DNA of 64,000 bases from Brachycybe producta (GCA_036925085.1 JAUPFP010000061.1:62001-126000); one strand, 5' to 3'; positions 45,901 through 51,112 are shown, numbered from the stretch's first letter. Made by a program: numbers and translations. The notes: generated from the letters alone by a model not told the origin.

Positions 45901-46644
45901 GTATCCATCAACAACTTCTTTTCGAATTGAGACATCCGGGATATCCGTCGATGGAATTCTACGCGGAATCTATGAAATCGGCAAAACGGTTTGTTTATTA
46001 CGATATGTCTGGTTTTTCTATGGTTTGCAGGCAAGTTTGCAAGCCTCGTTAAAACTTCACCTTGTTGAGGCGTTGAGGCTTTAGCGAAAATGATTTATTT
46101 TTATTATAATTTATAAGCAACCTACATACTTGACATTTACCTAAAAGGAATTTGTAGTCAATAACATGTTTTAATCTCGGTCGTTGTTGTGTTGTTGAAC
46201 AAGTTTAGAAACTTAAGTCATGTTTGCATTGTTAAGTTTTTTAAACCTTTTGCAAATCAAGTAACTTATAAACTCTAATCGTTTCAGTAAGGTACCTGGA
46301 GAAGTTTATATGTTACCTTACAAAAGTAACTTTTCGAAAAGCTACTTTCAAGACGTGTATAACTTGGGTGGTTTCACCTTTTAGAAGAACTTGAATGTGT
46401 TTTAGAGGATTAATTGTATTACGTTATAATTGATACCTTTAAAAATAAAACTTTTATGGCAGTTTAAAGATGACCAAAGAAAATACACTTACGTAATTCA
46501 TTCACTTTTCTAATTTGTAAAACCTTTCAATTTCTTCATAATGTTTCTTCTGAAACACAAAATAATCCTTTCGAACAGTTAGTTAATCAAGCCGAAACTT
46601 TCAGGTGGTTGAAGGCGGTTGAAGAAGCTACGATTTTGCAGTGA
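7119..46644 (+). CDS. FGD6: FGD5/FGD6-type RhoGEF with FYVE and two PH domains (19 exons, 5' end missing)
   Basis: Joined exons: 7119-7203, 12415-12497, 17434-21106, 26081-26633, 27703-27854, 33517-33673, 33770-33857, 33953-34003, 34080-34138, 38121-38192, 38258-38326, 38399-38482, 38548-38627, 38700-38802, 38877-39123, 43516-43721, 45232-45414, 45891-45988, 46605-46644. All introns are GT-AG and all phases match, giving about 2026 codons and a TGA stop. Counting from the first full codon, domains are: proline-rich acidic region 1-1438, DH about 1439-1633, PH1 about 1655-1768, FYVE about 1780-1852, linker, PH2 about 1930-2026. FGD proteins are exchange factors for Cdc42-type GTPases; FYVE binds PI3P on endosomes, and the proline motifs suggest SH3 partners. 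The large N-terminal exon and long N-terminus fit FGD5/FGD6 rather than FGD1-4, but I cannot separate FGD5 from FGD6. The start codon was not found; the first visible exon begins with two bases of a split codon. Transposon-filled introns make up most of the span. Confidence 0.88.
7204..9719. other. FGD intron sequence, no gene seen
   Basis: This intron stretch holds poly-A/T runs, a G-run at 8416 and part of an interspersed repeat near 7936-8070. That repeat has a CTGATTTTCAAACTCTGGTT core also found near 12100, 23920, 33185 and 34188. Confidence 0.5.
9930..10516 (-). mobile_element. Non-autonomous Helitron, long form
   Basis: Read on the minus strand it ends in the hairpin CCCGTCATTTATGACGGG, eight bases, then CTAG (the CTRR signature), and is followed by T. 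Its inner part holds a hairpin module (9968-10111) and a pyrimidine-rich block. The other end runs into a TA-rich tail after a GACAGAC run. Confidence 0.8.
10517..10815 (-). mobile_element. Non-autonomous Helitron, short form
   Basis: It has the same hairpin-plus-CTAG end at 10517 but lacks the long form's internal module. The far end is a CA-rich run, then AGACCTGGGATATT and a TA run. It meets the next copy tail to tail. Confidence 0.8.
10816..11207 (+). mobile_element. Non-autonomous Helitron, short form
   Basis: It begins near ATATCCCAGGTCTGTG (10827) and ends with hairpin CCCGTCATTTATGACGGG and CCCCAGTAG at 11207. One base of the CTAG is changed. A (GGGAGGGG...AGAG) block between the ends is repeated three times. 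Confidence 0.78.
11222..11608 (+). mobile_element. Non-autonomous Helitron, short form, end clipped
   Basis: It has the same structure as the preceding copy. The final CTAG is missing: the sequence passes from CCCCA at 11608 straight into hAT sequence. Confidence 0.75.
12415..12497 (+). CDS. FGD6: FGD exon: N-terminal linker
   Basis: The acceptor AG is at 12413-12414 after an A-rich stretch, a weak acceptor with the T-rich tract about 50 bases upstream. The donor GTAAAA is at 12498. The frame reads [15 protein letters not shown] and onward. Phase fits both neighbours: it completes the split lysine of the 7119 exon and leaves one base (g) that makes an alanine codon with the ct opening the 17434 exon. 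The phase match on both sides is the main support; a product from sequence similarity alone is not recognisable. Confidence 0.6.
12671..13897. mobile_element. Inverted-repeat element with AGAGACCATTACCTC ends, carrying a nested inverted repeat
   Basis: The left end TTAAAGAGACCCCATTACCTC (12671) and right end GAGGTAATGGTCTCTTTAA (13897) are inverted. Inner arms also pair (12950-13075 with 13390-13505, around GGGAAATGTGAAGTG and its complement). Related right ends lie at 33143-33172, and a degraded left end near 35200. No coding capacity. Confidence 0.72.
14407..15105. mobile_element. TTAA-bounded inverted-repeat element, family 1
   Basis: The ends are TTAAGAGCCTAGATACA and an inverted TGTATCTCGGCTCTTAA-like sequence. 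TTAA at both edges resembles a piggyBac-type target. It is non-coding. Other copies lie at 39366-40255, 47847-48277, 48278-48947 and 52512-53228. Confidence 0.8.
15560..16845. mobile_element. TTAA-bounded inverted-repeat element, family 2, split by a Helitron
   Basis: The ends match AAGGCTRCATCRCAAAATGAC and GTAATTNTGCGATGTAGGC...CTTAA. The middle is interrupted at 16007-16481. The uninterrupted copy at 35681-36457 gives the empty site. Confidence 0.78.
16007..16481 (-). mobile_element. Non-autonomous Helitron, short form, with defined insertion site
   Basis: CTAG at 16007-16010 is followed by the hairpin. The flanks join as AAAATTA/TTTTTACGAGC, the same as the undisturbed family-2 copies. 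This shows insertion between A and T without target duplication, as Helitrons do. Confidence 0.88.
17434..21106 (+). CDS. FGD6: FGD giant exon: proline-rich and acidic N-terminal region
   Basis: One open frame of about 1224 codons. The acceptor is TTACTTTAG at 17433 and the donor GTAAGA is at 21107; the frame runs into a stop just past the donor. An ATG at 17391 lies upstream of the acceptor in the same frame, so an alternative first exon starting there is possible. Visible motifs include several poly-proline clusters (RPPPPPPP near 17755, RPPPPVPPK near 18750, [10 protein letters not shown] near 19210, [10 protein letters not shown] near 19880), long Asp/Glu-rich tracts and a Glu/Gln run near 18205. 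It has no enzymatic domain. A long disordered N-terminus with SH3-type ligands is typical of FGD5 and FGD6. Confidence 0.9.
21226..22951. mobile_element. Long-armed foldback element, copy 1
   Basis: Two arms of about 800 bases are near-perfect reverse complements around a centre near 22100. For example, AACTAGAACATAAAAAA near 21300 pairs with TTTATGTTCTAGTTGTG near 22910. There is no coding frame. It lies in the intron just after the giant FGD exon. The right edge is shorter than in copy 2. Confidence 0.85.
22952..24100. other. FGD intron, no gene seen
   Basis: AT-rich, with G-runs at 23797 and 23884 and one interspersed repeat copy (23915-24060, CTGGTTTTTGAACTCTGG and TCTTTCAAAATA cores). 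Confidence 0.45.
24105..24296. mobile_element. Element end with TGGCTACGCCACTG terminus
   Basis: It ends in GCCTGGCTACGCCACTGG, the complement of the CAGTGGCGTAGC start at 55504. Its left part (CAACAAGCTTCATTTTACTA, then TGTTCCG..TTCATCAAAATAGC) is the complement of 4430-4545. Confidence 0.5.
24656..24899. mobile_element. Palindromic MITE (CGCCC...TTTT module family), complete copy
   Basis: The arms pair over about 90 bases: TCTGAAACACTTTCAACAAC on the left with its complement on the right, continuing through the ACAGAAGTTGGCTCCGCCC part. The loop holds TGACGTCA. Confidence 0.82.
25374..25740 (-). mobile_element. Non-autonomous Helitron, long form, truncated
   Basis: CTAG at 25374 and the hairpin (with an 8-base insertion inside the palindrome) are followed by the palindromic module 25420-25565 and the pyrimidine block. 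The distal tail is lost. It sits in a family-2 remnant (25030-25373). Confidence 0.72.
26081..26633 (+). CDS. FGD6: FGD exon: acidic linker and start of DH domain
   Basis: The acceptor is TTTACAG at 26080, entered with one base that completes a glycine codon from the giant exon. The donor GTATGC is at 26634. It encodes a Ser/Glu-rich linker, including a Glu run near 26330, and ends with [19 protein letters not shown], the opening helix of a Dbl-homology domain (conserved region 1, the RxxVxxELxxTExxYV type). Confidence 0.9.
26760..27440 (+). pseudogene. RTE-like LINE reverse-transcriptase C-terminal relic
   Basis: Broken + frames read [16 protein letters not shown], then [18 protein letters not shown] (frame-shifted), [19 protein letters not shown] and [12 protein letters not shown]. 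These are the usual motifs after the RT core of RTE-type and related LINEs. Many stops and shifts are present, and the N-terminal part is absent. It lies in an FGD DH-domain intron. Confidence 0.75.
27703..27854 (+). CDS. FGD6: FGD exon: DH domain, second segment
   Basis: The acceptor TTATAG is at 27702 and the donor GTTTGT at 27855. The frame runs [10 protein letters not shown]... to ARIEK and leaves two bases of a tryptophan codon. It contains the helix after CR1, with the [20 protein letters not shown] pattern usual in DH domains. An RTE-like fragment lies in the intron before it. Confidence 0.9.
28168..28636 (-). mobile_element. Non-autonomous Helitron, short form
   Basis: CTAG at 28168 and an intact hairpin are followed by a run of CCCTTTCACTTTTCTCTTTC units (five near-identical repeats) and a tail GACACAGACCTAG near 28612. 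Confidence 0.78.
29375..29417 (-). ncRNA. Hammerhead-like core in the Penelope terminal repeat
   Basis: On the minus strand, CTGAAGA (CUGANGA box) is followed 15 bases later by GAAA and then TGTCAG. The partner copy at 32781-32820 (+) has CTGAAGA and a stem ATGTA/TACAT but AAAA in place of GAAA. Penelope-like elements are known to carry such ribozymes; both copies look decayed. Confidence 0.35.
29869..30000 (-). pseudogene. GIY-YIG endonuclease fragment of the Penelope-like element
   Basis: The minus strand reads [20 protein letters not shown], then YLKNRLK. The Y-x-V-x-C...C-Y-I-G-x-T pattern matches Penelope endonuclease domains. It is separated from the RT by frameshifts. Confidence 0.78.
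30589..30861 (-). pseudogene. Penelope-like reverse transcriptase core fragment
   Basis: [20 protein letters not shown] followed by [15 protein letters not shown] and [12 protein letters not shown] motif C region and downstream of Penelope-like enzymes. The catalytic pair YVDD reads YVDN, so it is inactive. Confidence 0.85.
30935..31470 (+). pseudogene. CR1/jockey-like LINE 3' end inserted in the Penelope-like element
   Basis: The + strand reads [38 protein letters not shown], then [13 protein letters not shown] (after a small shift) and [12 protein letters not shown]. This is the C-terminal tail of CR1/jockey-like RTs. It ends in (ATTGA)n-type tails at 31453-31472 (TGAATTGAATTGAAT). It is heavily 5'-truncated, as usual for LINEs. 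Confidence 0.85.
32317..32763. mobile_element. hAT MITE with perfect 8-bp target duplication
   Basis: Inverted ends are CAGCGGTCGCCAACC (32317) and GGTTGGCGACCGCTG (32763). ATTTATAT flanks both sides (32309-32316, 32764-32771). It is the same family as 9728-11890, in the opposite orientation and without the Helitrons. Confidence 0.92.
33517..33673 (+). CDS. FGD6: FGD exon: DH domain, third segment
   Basis: The acceptor TAACAG is at 33516 and the donor GTAATT at 33674. Its first base completes the tryptophan codon. The frame includes IGMISDVIV and [15 protein letters not shown], which is DH conserved region 2 (the F-L-x-x-Y-x-x-Y pattern). The preceding intron of 5.7 kb holds a Helitron, a Penelope-like element and a hAT element. 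Confidence 0.9.
33770..33857 (+). CDS. FGD6: FGD exon: DH domain CR3 (core GEF helix)
   Basis: Acceptor TTAAAG at 33769, donor GTAAAA at 33858. The frame contains [20 protein letters not shown], the most conserved DH helix, which contacts the GTPase switch regions (family pattern LxxxLLxPVQRIxRYxLLLK). The catalytic helix appears intact. Confidence 0.95.
33890..33921. repeat. (TA)n microsatellite
   Basis: About 30 bases of pure TA, 30 bases before an FGD acceptor site. Confidence 0.9.
33953..34003 (+). CDS. FGD6: FGD exon: DH domain, short helical segment
   Basis: Acceptor AATGTAG at 33952, donor GTAAGA at 34004, with a (TA)n run just upstream. The frame is [17 protein letters not shown] with split glycine/alanine codons at its edges. 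The DYLKH...PDY pattern follows CR3 in FGD proteins. Confidence 0.88.
34080..34138 (+). CDS. FGD6: FGD exon: end of DH domain
   Basis: Acceptor TATGTAG at 34079, donor GTAAAT at 34139. The frame reads [20 protein letters not shown], the closing DH helix (A-x-x-x-I-x-x-V-A-x-H-x-N-E), common to FGD1-6. Confidence 0.92.
34298..35131. mobile_element. Foldback element with internal 32-bp repeats
   Basis: The ends CTAGGGATGGGCCATTCGAA and TTCGTCCTACCTCTTA are roughly inverted, and the arms carry TCGAATCC repeats and their complements. The centre holds about five tandem copies of GGGACATTTGCCCTAAAACC plus ATTTATCCTAAA (34664-34815), with complementary copies at 34930-34990. Confidence 0.65.
35681..36457. 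mobile_element. TTAA-bounded inverted-repeat element, family 2
   Basis: The left end GAAGGCTACATCACAAAATT and right end AATTTTGTGATGTAGCCTC-TTAA are inverted. The interior shows paired arms (CTTAATGTTAAACTCTATTG near 35970 with CAATGGAGTTTAACATAAG near 36172). No coding frame. Confidence 0.82.
36730..37660. mobile_element. Foldback element, long arms
   Basis: Inverted arms begin AGTGCCTCTAGTGGCAGTAG on the left and end CACTGCCACTAAAGGCGC on the right. Inner parts pair over several hundred bases, for example TTTTCTTGCAAATTACTCGC with its complement near 37545. Confidence 0.75.
37661..38120. other. FGD intron, no gene seen
   Basis: AT-rich sequence without recognised element ends. Confidence 0.4.
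38121..38192 (+). CDS. FGD6: FGD exon: DH-PH1 junction
   Basis: Acceptor TTGCAAG at 38120, donor GTCAGT at 38193, phase 0 on both sides. It encodes 24 residues ([11 protein letters not shown] ... LKPGR), the linker helix and first strand leading into the PH domain; the FGD family shows KLxxIQxxxxG...LxxPGR here. Confidence 0.92.
38258..38326 (+). CDS. FGD6: FGD exon: PH1 strands 1-2
   Basis: Acceptor CTTATAG at 38257, donor GTTTGT at 38327. The frame [20 protein letters not shown] matches the FGD PH1 signature (KEGxLxKLxRKxMQPRxFFL). Introns in this stretch are short, under 100 bases. Confidence 0.93.
38399..38482 (+). CDS. FGD6: FGD exon: PH1 strands 3-4
   Basis: Acceptor GTTTTAG at 38398, donor GTAGAT at 38483. 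It encodes 28 residues ([11 protein letters not shown] ... LPLSNMK), matching the D-x-LLY...LPLxxMKV part of FGD PH1. Confidence 0.9.
38548..38627 (+). CDS. FGD6: FGD exon: PH1 strands 5-7
   Basis: Acceptor TCATTAG at 38547, donor GTAAAA at 38628. The frame [20 protein letters not shown] then SFTLSA corresponds to the NEFxIxSxxRSFxLSA pattern of FGD PH1. It ends with two bases of a serine codon finished by the next exon. Confidence 0.93.
38700..38802 (+). CDS. FGD6: FGD exon: PH1 C-terminal helix
   Basis: Acceptor CGCGTAG at 38699, donor GTACGT at 38803. [18 protein letters not shown] is the closing alpha helix of the PH fold, with its invariant tryptophan; the family shows SxxERDEWxxAIxxAI. 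Confidence 0.93.
38877..39123 (+). CDS. FGD6: FGD exon: FYVE zinc finger
   Basis: Acceptor AAAAAAG at 38876 (weak, A-rich, after a T-run), donor GTCTGT at 39124. The FYVE landmarks are all present in order: [21 protein letters not shown], and RVCDEC. These supply the eight zinc ligands and the R+HHCRxCG basic patch that binds PI3P. The domain therefore looks functional and points to endosomal targeting. The exon ends one base into a glutamate codon. Confidence 0.95.
39366..40255. mobile_element. TTAA-bounded inverted-repeat element, family 1
   Basis: TTAAGAGCCTAGATACAGCG at the left and GTGTATCTAGGCTCTTAA at the right. It is the longest complete copy here, with internal partial repeats of TTAAAACGTT and GGGACTTAAC blocks. 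Confidence 0.85.
40350..40445. mobile_element. Left end of a family-2 element
   Basis: TTAAGAGGCTACATCACAAA followed by the usual ATGACTTCGAAAAATCTC block. It stops at 40445, where the GC-richer block begins. A weak right-end match (TTTTGTGATAGTGCCCTCTT, 42034-42053) raises the chance that the block sits inside this element. Confidence 0.6.
40962..41810 (+). CDS. Unrecognised 282-codon open frame in GC-richer block
   Basis: The frame runs from ATG at 40962 to TAA at 41808-41810. The block differs in base use from its AT-rich surroundings. It starts proline- and threonine-rich ([13 protein letters not shown]), then a longer non-repetitive stretch with tryptophan and cysteine residues ([35 protein letters not shown]). 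It has no transmembrane segment or known catalytic motif that I can name. A competing short frame from ATG at 40925 covers the first 30 codons in another frame, so an N-terminal frameshift is possible. A poly-A-like run and AATAAA follow at 41865-41895. It may be a captured gene, a retrotransposon gag-like protein or an element protein. I do not assign a function. Confidence 0.45.
   Translation: MPSPAHLHVWTRMTPRCMDDTARAVDLMTSTTLPNRVTVAPTIPEPPPVPIILMQVTQPFRTPTVTTRRLPVYRPLRQEARCERLLNNCWALWQRQTRPVNTYYLGHCDLIKVFPCLYIPEEGRYVVGMTYHLQLSMAILIPSDWYVEIYQFYKQTITPTLGALQQAFINSLLGVPLNGVYNIARMIVWRTRNTYQAAILWDAIYSVLTRQPLARMIAIDATVHRSFMESLRGFDSGWIVTTWEAYHPWLLGQLLQPPSDPLQALHGYVSACTFACNHPTWV
42170..42695 (+). 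mobile_element. LTR-like sequence with nested hAT-like MITE
   Basis: It starts TGTAACACCCAG after a purine-rich AAAGTTGGGGGG, has TATAAAACG at 42325, and AATAAAG near 42632; the end near AGACA is uncertain. Between 42401 and 42546 lies a short insert with ends CAGAGCCGGACTGGC and GGCCAGTCCAGGCCTG, flanked by a near-duplicate TCCGTATG/TCTGTATC. No second LTR was found. Confidence 0.4.
42672..43205 (+). repeat. Two diverged copies of a roughly 235-bp direct repeat
   Basis: GAAACTAATCCTTCTCTAGA...CCAATCCGACTACT (42672-42905) recurs with changes at about 42977-43205 (GAAACTAATCCTTGTCTAGG ...). Both hold AATGGCGGCCAGAAG and a TTACACCCCTA block. Confidence 0.75.
43516..43721 (+). CDS. FGD6: FGD exon: FYVE-PH2 linker
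   Basis: Acceptor TTTGCAG at 43515, donor GTAAGT at 43722. It supplies 68 charged residues ([20 protein letters not shown] ... PKVLKE), likely disordered. Phase matches both neighbours. The 4.4 kb intron before it holds the TTAA element, the unrecognised 282-codon frame and an LTR-like sequence. Confidence 0.82.
43722..45231. other. FGD intron, no gene seen
   Basis: Only short frames, and no element ends recognised. Confidence 0.4.
45232..45414 (+). CDS. FGD6: FGD exon: PH2, N-terminal half
   Basis: Acceptor TTTTCAG at 45231, donor GTAAAA at 45415, phase 0. [20 protein letters not shown] then [13 protein letters not shown] is a clear PH domain start (SGYLxxxK....WKRxWFVLK...LYxY). Confidence 0.93.
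45442..45852. mobile_element. Inverted-repeat element with GGCGCATTCACACTAGGCTG ends
   Basis: The left end GGCGCATTCACACTAGGCTG and right end CAGCCTAGTGTGAATGCGCC are exact complements, with CAGCTGCTGGTTGCTGCT blocks inside. It is the larger relative of 51113-51198 and inflates a 65-base FGD intron to 476 bases. Confidence 0.88.
45891..45988 (+). CDS. FGD6: FGD exon: PH2, C-terminal half
   Basis: Acceptor CTTTGTAG at 45890, donor GTTTGT at 45989. The frame [20 protein letters not shown] then [11 protein letters not shown] aligns with PH2 strands and leaves two bases of an arginine codon. A 411-bp inverted-repeat element (45442-45852) accounts for most of the intron before it. Confidence 0.85.
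46605..46644 (+). CDS. FGD6: FGD last coding exon: end of PH2 and stop
   Basis: Acceptor TTTCAG at 46604. Its first base completes the arginine codon, then [12 protein letters not shown] and TGA at 46642-46644. WLKAVEEA is the closing PH helix, with the invariant tryptophan. A GTAAGT donor at 46699, 54 bases after the stop, suggests a further 3' UTR exon. Confidence 0.87.
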
Positions 46645-46698
46645 TCTTGTCGATAATCGGCGAATGAGCTCATCACAATGGAATCACAACGATGGAAC
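46645..46698 (+). other. FGD6: FGD 3' UTR segment before a putative UTR intron
   Basis: After TGA the sequence reaches CGATGGAAC|GTAAGT, a strong donor at 46699, 54 bases past the stop. The partner acceptor was not identified. Confidence 0.45.
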
Positions 46699-47324
46699 GT
46701 AAGTTCGATACTAAGTATTAACACCGTTAATGAAGTTAGTCATTGTTAGTCATGTTATTTAAAGTTTTTTTTAACGCAGTTTTACAACATAAACTAAATC
46801 ACCTACTTAATGACAATTAATTCGGGCAAATTAACACATTGTTTAACTATTTTTTTGTAAATGTTTTTAATATATGTAAATATTATGTCATGGTTTTCAT
46901 CTTGTAGTTTAATTTGTTTTAAGTTGTATGTTTTTATTATTACTAGTAATTCAAAAAAATAAGGCTGAAAATTAGTTTGCAAAGTCACTATTTTATTTTT
47001 GATTTATTTAATGTTTTTTTTTTCATGCAATTTATTTTAATTATTTACAAAAACAAAATGCATTAATATACTGTATATAACAAAATTGGACAAAAACAAA
47101 ATATGTGTAAAGCCAAAAGTTTATATATATATTGTTAATTAAATTAAATTTAAGTTTACCTGAGAATTTGATTTTTGTTTTTGCAGTGAAAACTGTTTAA
47201 CACGAAGAACTCGATTTTATTTTTGCCCAGTTCAGAAATCAGAAAGCAGTTAATATTTGTTAGCTGATCCGAGTTTAGCTGATTAGCAGTAAATCTGCAA
47301 AATCGGCTCGGTACAGCCTTAATT

Positions 47325-47580
47325 TTTATACAAACATAGGTTTATTTCGAAAAGTACAGTATAAAAAAAGAACAAGGACAATGTTAAAATTAATGTTTTC
47401 TTCCTGACACTTGGCATCTCTTCTCTGCTACAATCTTTCCTACTTCTGGAAAAATCTTGTTCGCAGCGATTACTTTCAAAACTGACCCAAGTTGAATGTC
47501 AGTAATCCTGGATCTGGCCCACGAAGATATTTGTTGTGGGCTGCATGCGGCCCACAAGCCGCAAGTTTGACTTTCATTCG
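47325..47580 (-). mobile_element. hAT transposase C-terminal remnant
   Basis: A diverged copy of the 1130-1340 sequence (CTGACACTTGGCATCTCTTC, AAACTGACCCAAGTTGAATG). It is followed by a GGGCTGCATGCGGCCCACAA block. Confidence 0.5.
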
Positions 47581-47846
47581 GTCTTTTGTTTTGCTGCTGC
47601 TGGTTATGATTGTATGGTGGTGATGGCTATTGAATGTCGACACTAGCGAAAAATTTCCAGAAAATTGGAAACTAGCTAGAGTGGTATACGACATTAAGTT
47701 CGAGCTGTCTACACCAGAATTGCATCAAGAATGCGGTCACTGCAACTTAGACTAGCAACACCACTCTAGGTGCTGTACACACACACACACAGACACTTAA
47801 GGGTATACATTTGCTCTAGACACAAAAGTGTCATCGTGTTACGATG

Positions 47847-48277
47847 CTCAAGAGCCTAGATACACCTCCATCTTGTTTTGAGCAGACGACAACGAGACAA
47901 ATGAATGTTACTATATGGTGTTACTAAAACTTCAAGGAATAGTCTCACAATCGCTCAGTGAAGATACAGTAAAGCACAAAATGCAATACAAAGTATTGTT
48001 CATTAAGTGGTCGTTGTATATAAATTTTGAAAAGGTGTTTCTATTTTTAAATAAGGTTCAAGATCGTTGTTTTTTAACTCCATGTTAAATCATATAGGAC
48101 CAAAAACCGTCCCACAAATATTTGAAGAATTCTTGTTAAAAACGACTTAGAACAATCACAAAAAATTAGCACGTGAATTAATTCATTGGTTTCATGGTGT
48201 TTTCTTTTTATAAGCTTAGCACGTGAATTTATTTTTTTTTATTAATTATTATATGACTTCAAACCTGGAAAAAAACG
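47847..48277. mobile_element. TTAA-family-1 element, partial
   Basis: It starts CAAGAGCCTAGATACACC and runs until the next copy begins at 48278. Confidence 0.7.
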
Positions 48278-48947
48278 TTAAGAGCCTAGATACACGGACC
48301 ATCTTGTTGTTAAGAGCAGACGATAACGAGACAAATGAGTGTTACTTAATGGTGTTACTAAAATTGCAAGAAATGCCTCACAATCGCTCAATTAAAATAC
48401 AGGAAAGCGCAAAATGCAATAAAAAGTATTGTTCTTTACATGCTCGATTTATATATTTTTAAAAGGTCCTTCTATTTTTAAACAACGTTCAAAATCGTTC
48501 GTTTTTTAACCCAATGTTAAATCCCATTGGATCAAAAACTGTCCCACAAACATTTGAAAAACTCTCGTTAAAAACGATTCAGAAGAATAACAAAATAATT
48601 CGCGCATACTTTCATGTATTGGCTTCATGATGTTTTCTTTTTATAAATTTTGAAAGGGTCCTTCTATTTTTTAATAACGTTTAAAATCGTACATTTTTTA
48701 ACTCCATGTTAAGTTCCATAGGACCAAAAAACCGTCACCCAAACATTTGAAGAACTCCCATTAAAAATGACTTAGAACTATAACAAAATAATTAGCACGT
48801 GCATTAATCTAGTGGCTTCACGATGTATTCTTTTTTATAAGCTTAACACATGAAATTATTTTTCTATGAATTACTATGTGACTCGAAACCGGGAGAAAAA
48901 ACGTTAAAAAAACGTTTTTCAATCAAAAACGATCGCAGCGTGGACAT
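48278..48947. mobile_element. TTAA-family-1 element, right end lost
   Basis: It starts TTAAGAGCCTAGATACACGG. The expected right end is replaced after GATCGCAGCGTGGACATTCG. Confidence 0.72.
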
Positions 48948-49339
48948 TCGGACTGCTGGGCTGCCTACTATAGCAGCCTAGCAGACAACATCAGGATTTA
49001 GTGTGCTTCTTTTAATACAAGAAGGAGAAAGGCTGGGTGGTCACAGTGTCTCCTGTGGCACCACCCACACATATGCCAGATGCACACGTGAGTGAGGCCG
49101 CTCATTCCAAAACTCCTTTCACTGGATGCCTTGTTTTCAGAGATATCAAATTTGCTGAGAAATCTGGTCAGAATTCTCACGAATTTTTACACTTTTCAGT
49201 AATTTTAGAAAAAGAGTTTCTAAAATTAGAAACTTAAAAATAACAAAAATTAAAGTTTTTCACAATCAGTGACGACTTTAACTTTTCAGTTGATTCTCTG
49301 GAATTGTCCAAACAATTCATAGAATTTGGCTCCAAATAA

Positions 49340-50520
49340 GATGTTTGGGAGCCAAGGTTCACCATTGGTCAGCCAGACCTATGGGTGAGTCTTAGTCAAT
49401 AGTGGCCCCTCCCGAGGGCAAAAAGGATAAAAGCACATGCACACGGCAGGCTGAGGGACTGATTGGATGGAGTTTTGAATTATTTTTGAAGGATGGTATG
49501 GAATCGAAATTCCAAGTGACATTCTAAGACTCCGAAGTAGTCTTTGGGACTTAGAATAGTATATTTTGAGCGCAGAATATCCTTAAAAACAGTCAACATT
49601 GTATTTTTAGATTGCTAAATGTATCGCTCATTCGCTTATAAGAATAAACCAAGTTATTCCTAAAGAAAGTCTTTTCTTCTGAAACACCTCTGGGAGGTGT
49701 AGGATCATCATTCGTCCTTTAAACTGTGGGAACTAGGGAGACCCGTAGTACACGGAAATACAACAGGACTTGGACATGCCAGGTAGTTCAGTTCCATTGT
49801 CAAGAACCGGAGGTGCAGCAAGAGGCCACGCATCCAGGTCTACGAGCAGACCTGGATCACCCGGCAGGTCGCAAAGTCCATCTAGGGATCATGCAGAGTG
49901 TCATACAAATTCTCCAGAAAATGTTACACTTCTCATTATGCCAATGCAGGGAAACATCGTCCACCACTGTGAGTTCGATGGAGGTGATGAATCCTGCAAG
50001 ATTGGTGGCAGTGAGTTCTGTCAGGACAGTGGTGGCCTCTGAACTAGTGGCAGTCTTCGACACTTCGTTCATACTACTACTCAGATTGGGCGTTTGTGGT
50101 GGACTACAGCAGAGAGGGCTGTATGGAGGCCTCGCTGATCATTGACGTGGAGATGGAAGTGGATACAATCATGGATTCAGTAGGAGCAACCTCCTGGAAG
50201 GGGCATAGTGCCATCTGCCTTTCAGACGATTCTTTGGAGTCTGATGGTAGTGGTACCACCATGGAAGAGGAACTGCCTGTTGGGCATGGTGTCGCTGTGA
50301 TTGCAAGTGCAGCCACTACTGCTGGTCAACAGCAGATAGCCAAGAGGGAGGCTGTCTATGCTGCAAAGAGCTAACACCATCGTCAGCTCATGATGGGGCA
50401 GCCAACACGGCTAGTGAAGGCAAGAGTTAGCTAACTCTTGAAAGGAAGGAGGGCAAGGCTTTCCCTCGTGGCCCCGACGATCATTTTGTCTCAAACAGTT
50501 GGAGGAACCTGTTTGGAACT
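49340..50520 (+). mobile_element. GC-richer LTR-like leader with gag-like short frames (candidate)
   Basis: It differs in base use from its surroundings. It has a GATAAAAGC box near 49428 and AATAAAC near 49644, then short overlapping frames (49770-50042, RSTSRPGSPGRSQSPSR; 50096-50374, acidic). Frames break several times. It resembles the 5' part of a retroelement, but I cannot name a family. Confidence 0.3.
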
Positions 50521-50965
50521 AAAAATAATTTAAAAAAAAAAAACAGTTATTAAAAAAATGAAGCCAACACATTGGTGCACATGCTGATTTTTGTCTGGTT
50601 TTTAAAAATTATTTTTGCACGTTTTTACCAGCATTTTAATGGATGTTTTTTTCTTGTTTGGGCGTACTCAATGGAGTTTAATATAAGTTAGAAATTAGCG
50701 ACTTGGAAATAGTTTTTTTAAATATAACCGCATTTACCAATTCTATCACTAAATCAGCATATATTTAAGGTGCACATTGTACTTCGAAGGCTTAATATTG
50801 GACAACTTTAAATATGAAAAATAAACACATTGCCGCGACTGTGTATTTTAAAAACTAACGTTTTTTCTTTAACATTGATTGGGTCTATGAGCGCAATAGA
50901 AAAACGATGCTAACGCTCTTTGCGGAGATTTTTCGAAGTAATTTTGCTATATAGCCTCTTGAGTT
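50520..50965. mobile_element. TTAA-family-2 element, right part
   Basis: It contains the family's middle (GCCAACACATTGGTGCACATGC) and right end (GAAGTAATTTTGCTATATAGC, then CTCTTGAGTTAA). The left part is missing, replaced by the GC-richer block. Confidence 0.7.
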
Positions 50966-51112
50966 AAGTTTTGAATAAGTTTCAGCGTTTTAAAATATTG
51001 TCTTAAATATAACCTTGGAAAGTAATTTCAATCATTTGTTGTTTTTTTAATGTTGGTGTCACCTTTCACCACATTTGCATATATTTTTAACTCAGTACCG
51101 TAAGGCGCATTC

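Noticed and set aside
49726-50374. A host gene in the GC-richer region
   Set aside because: Several short overlapping frames without splice logic; a retroelement relic fits better.
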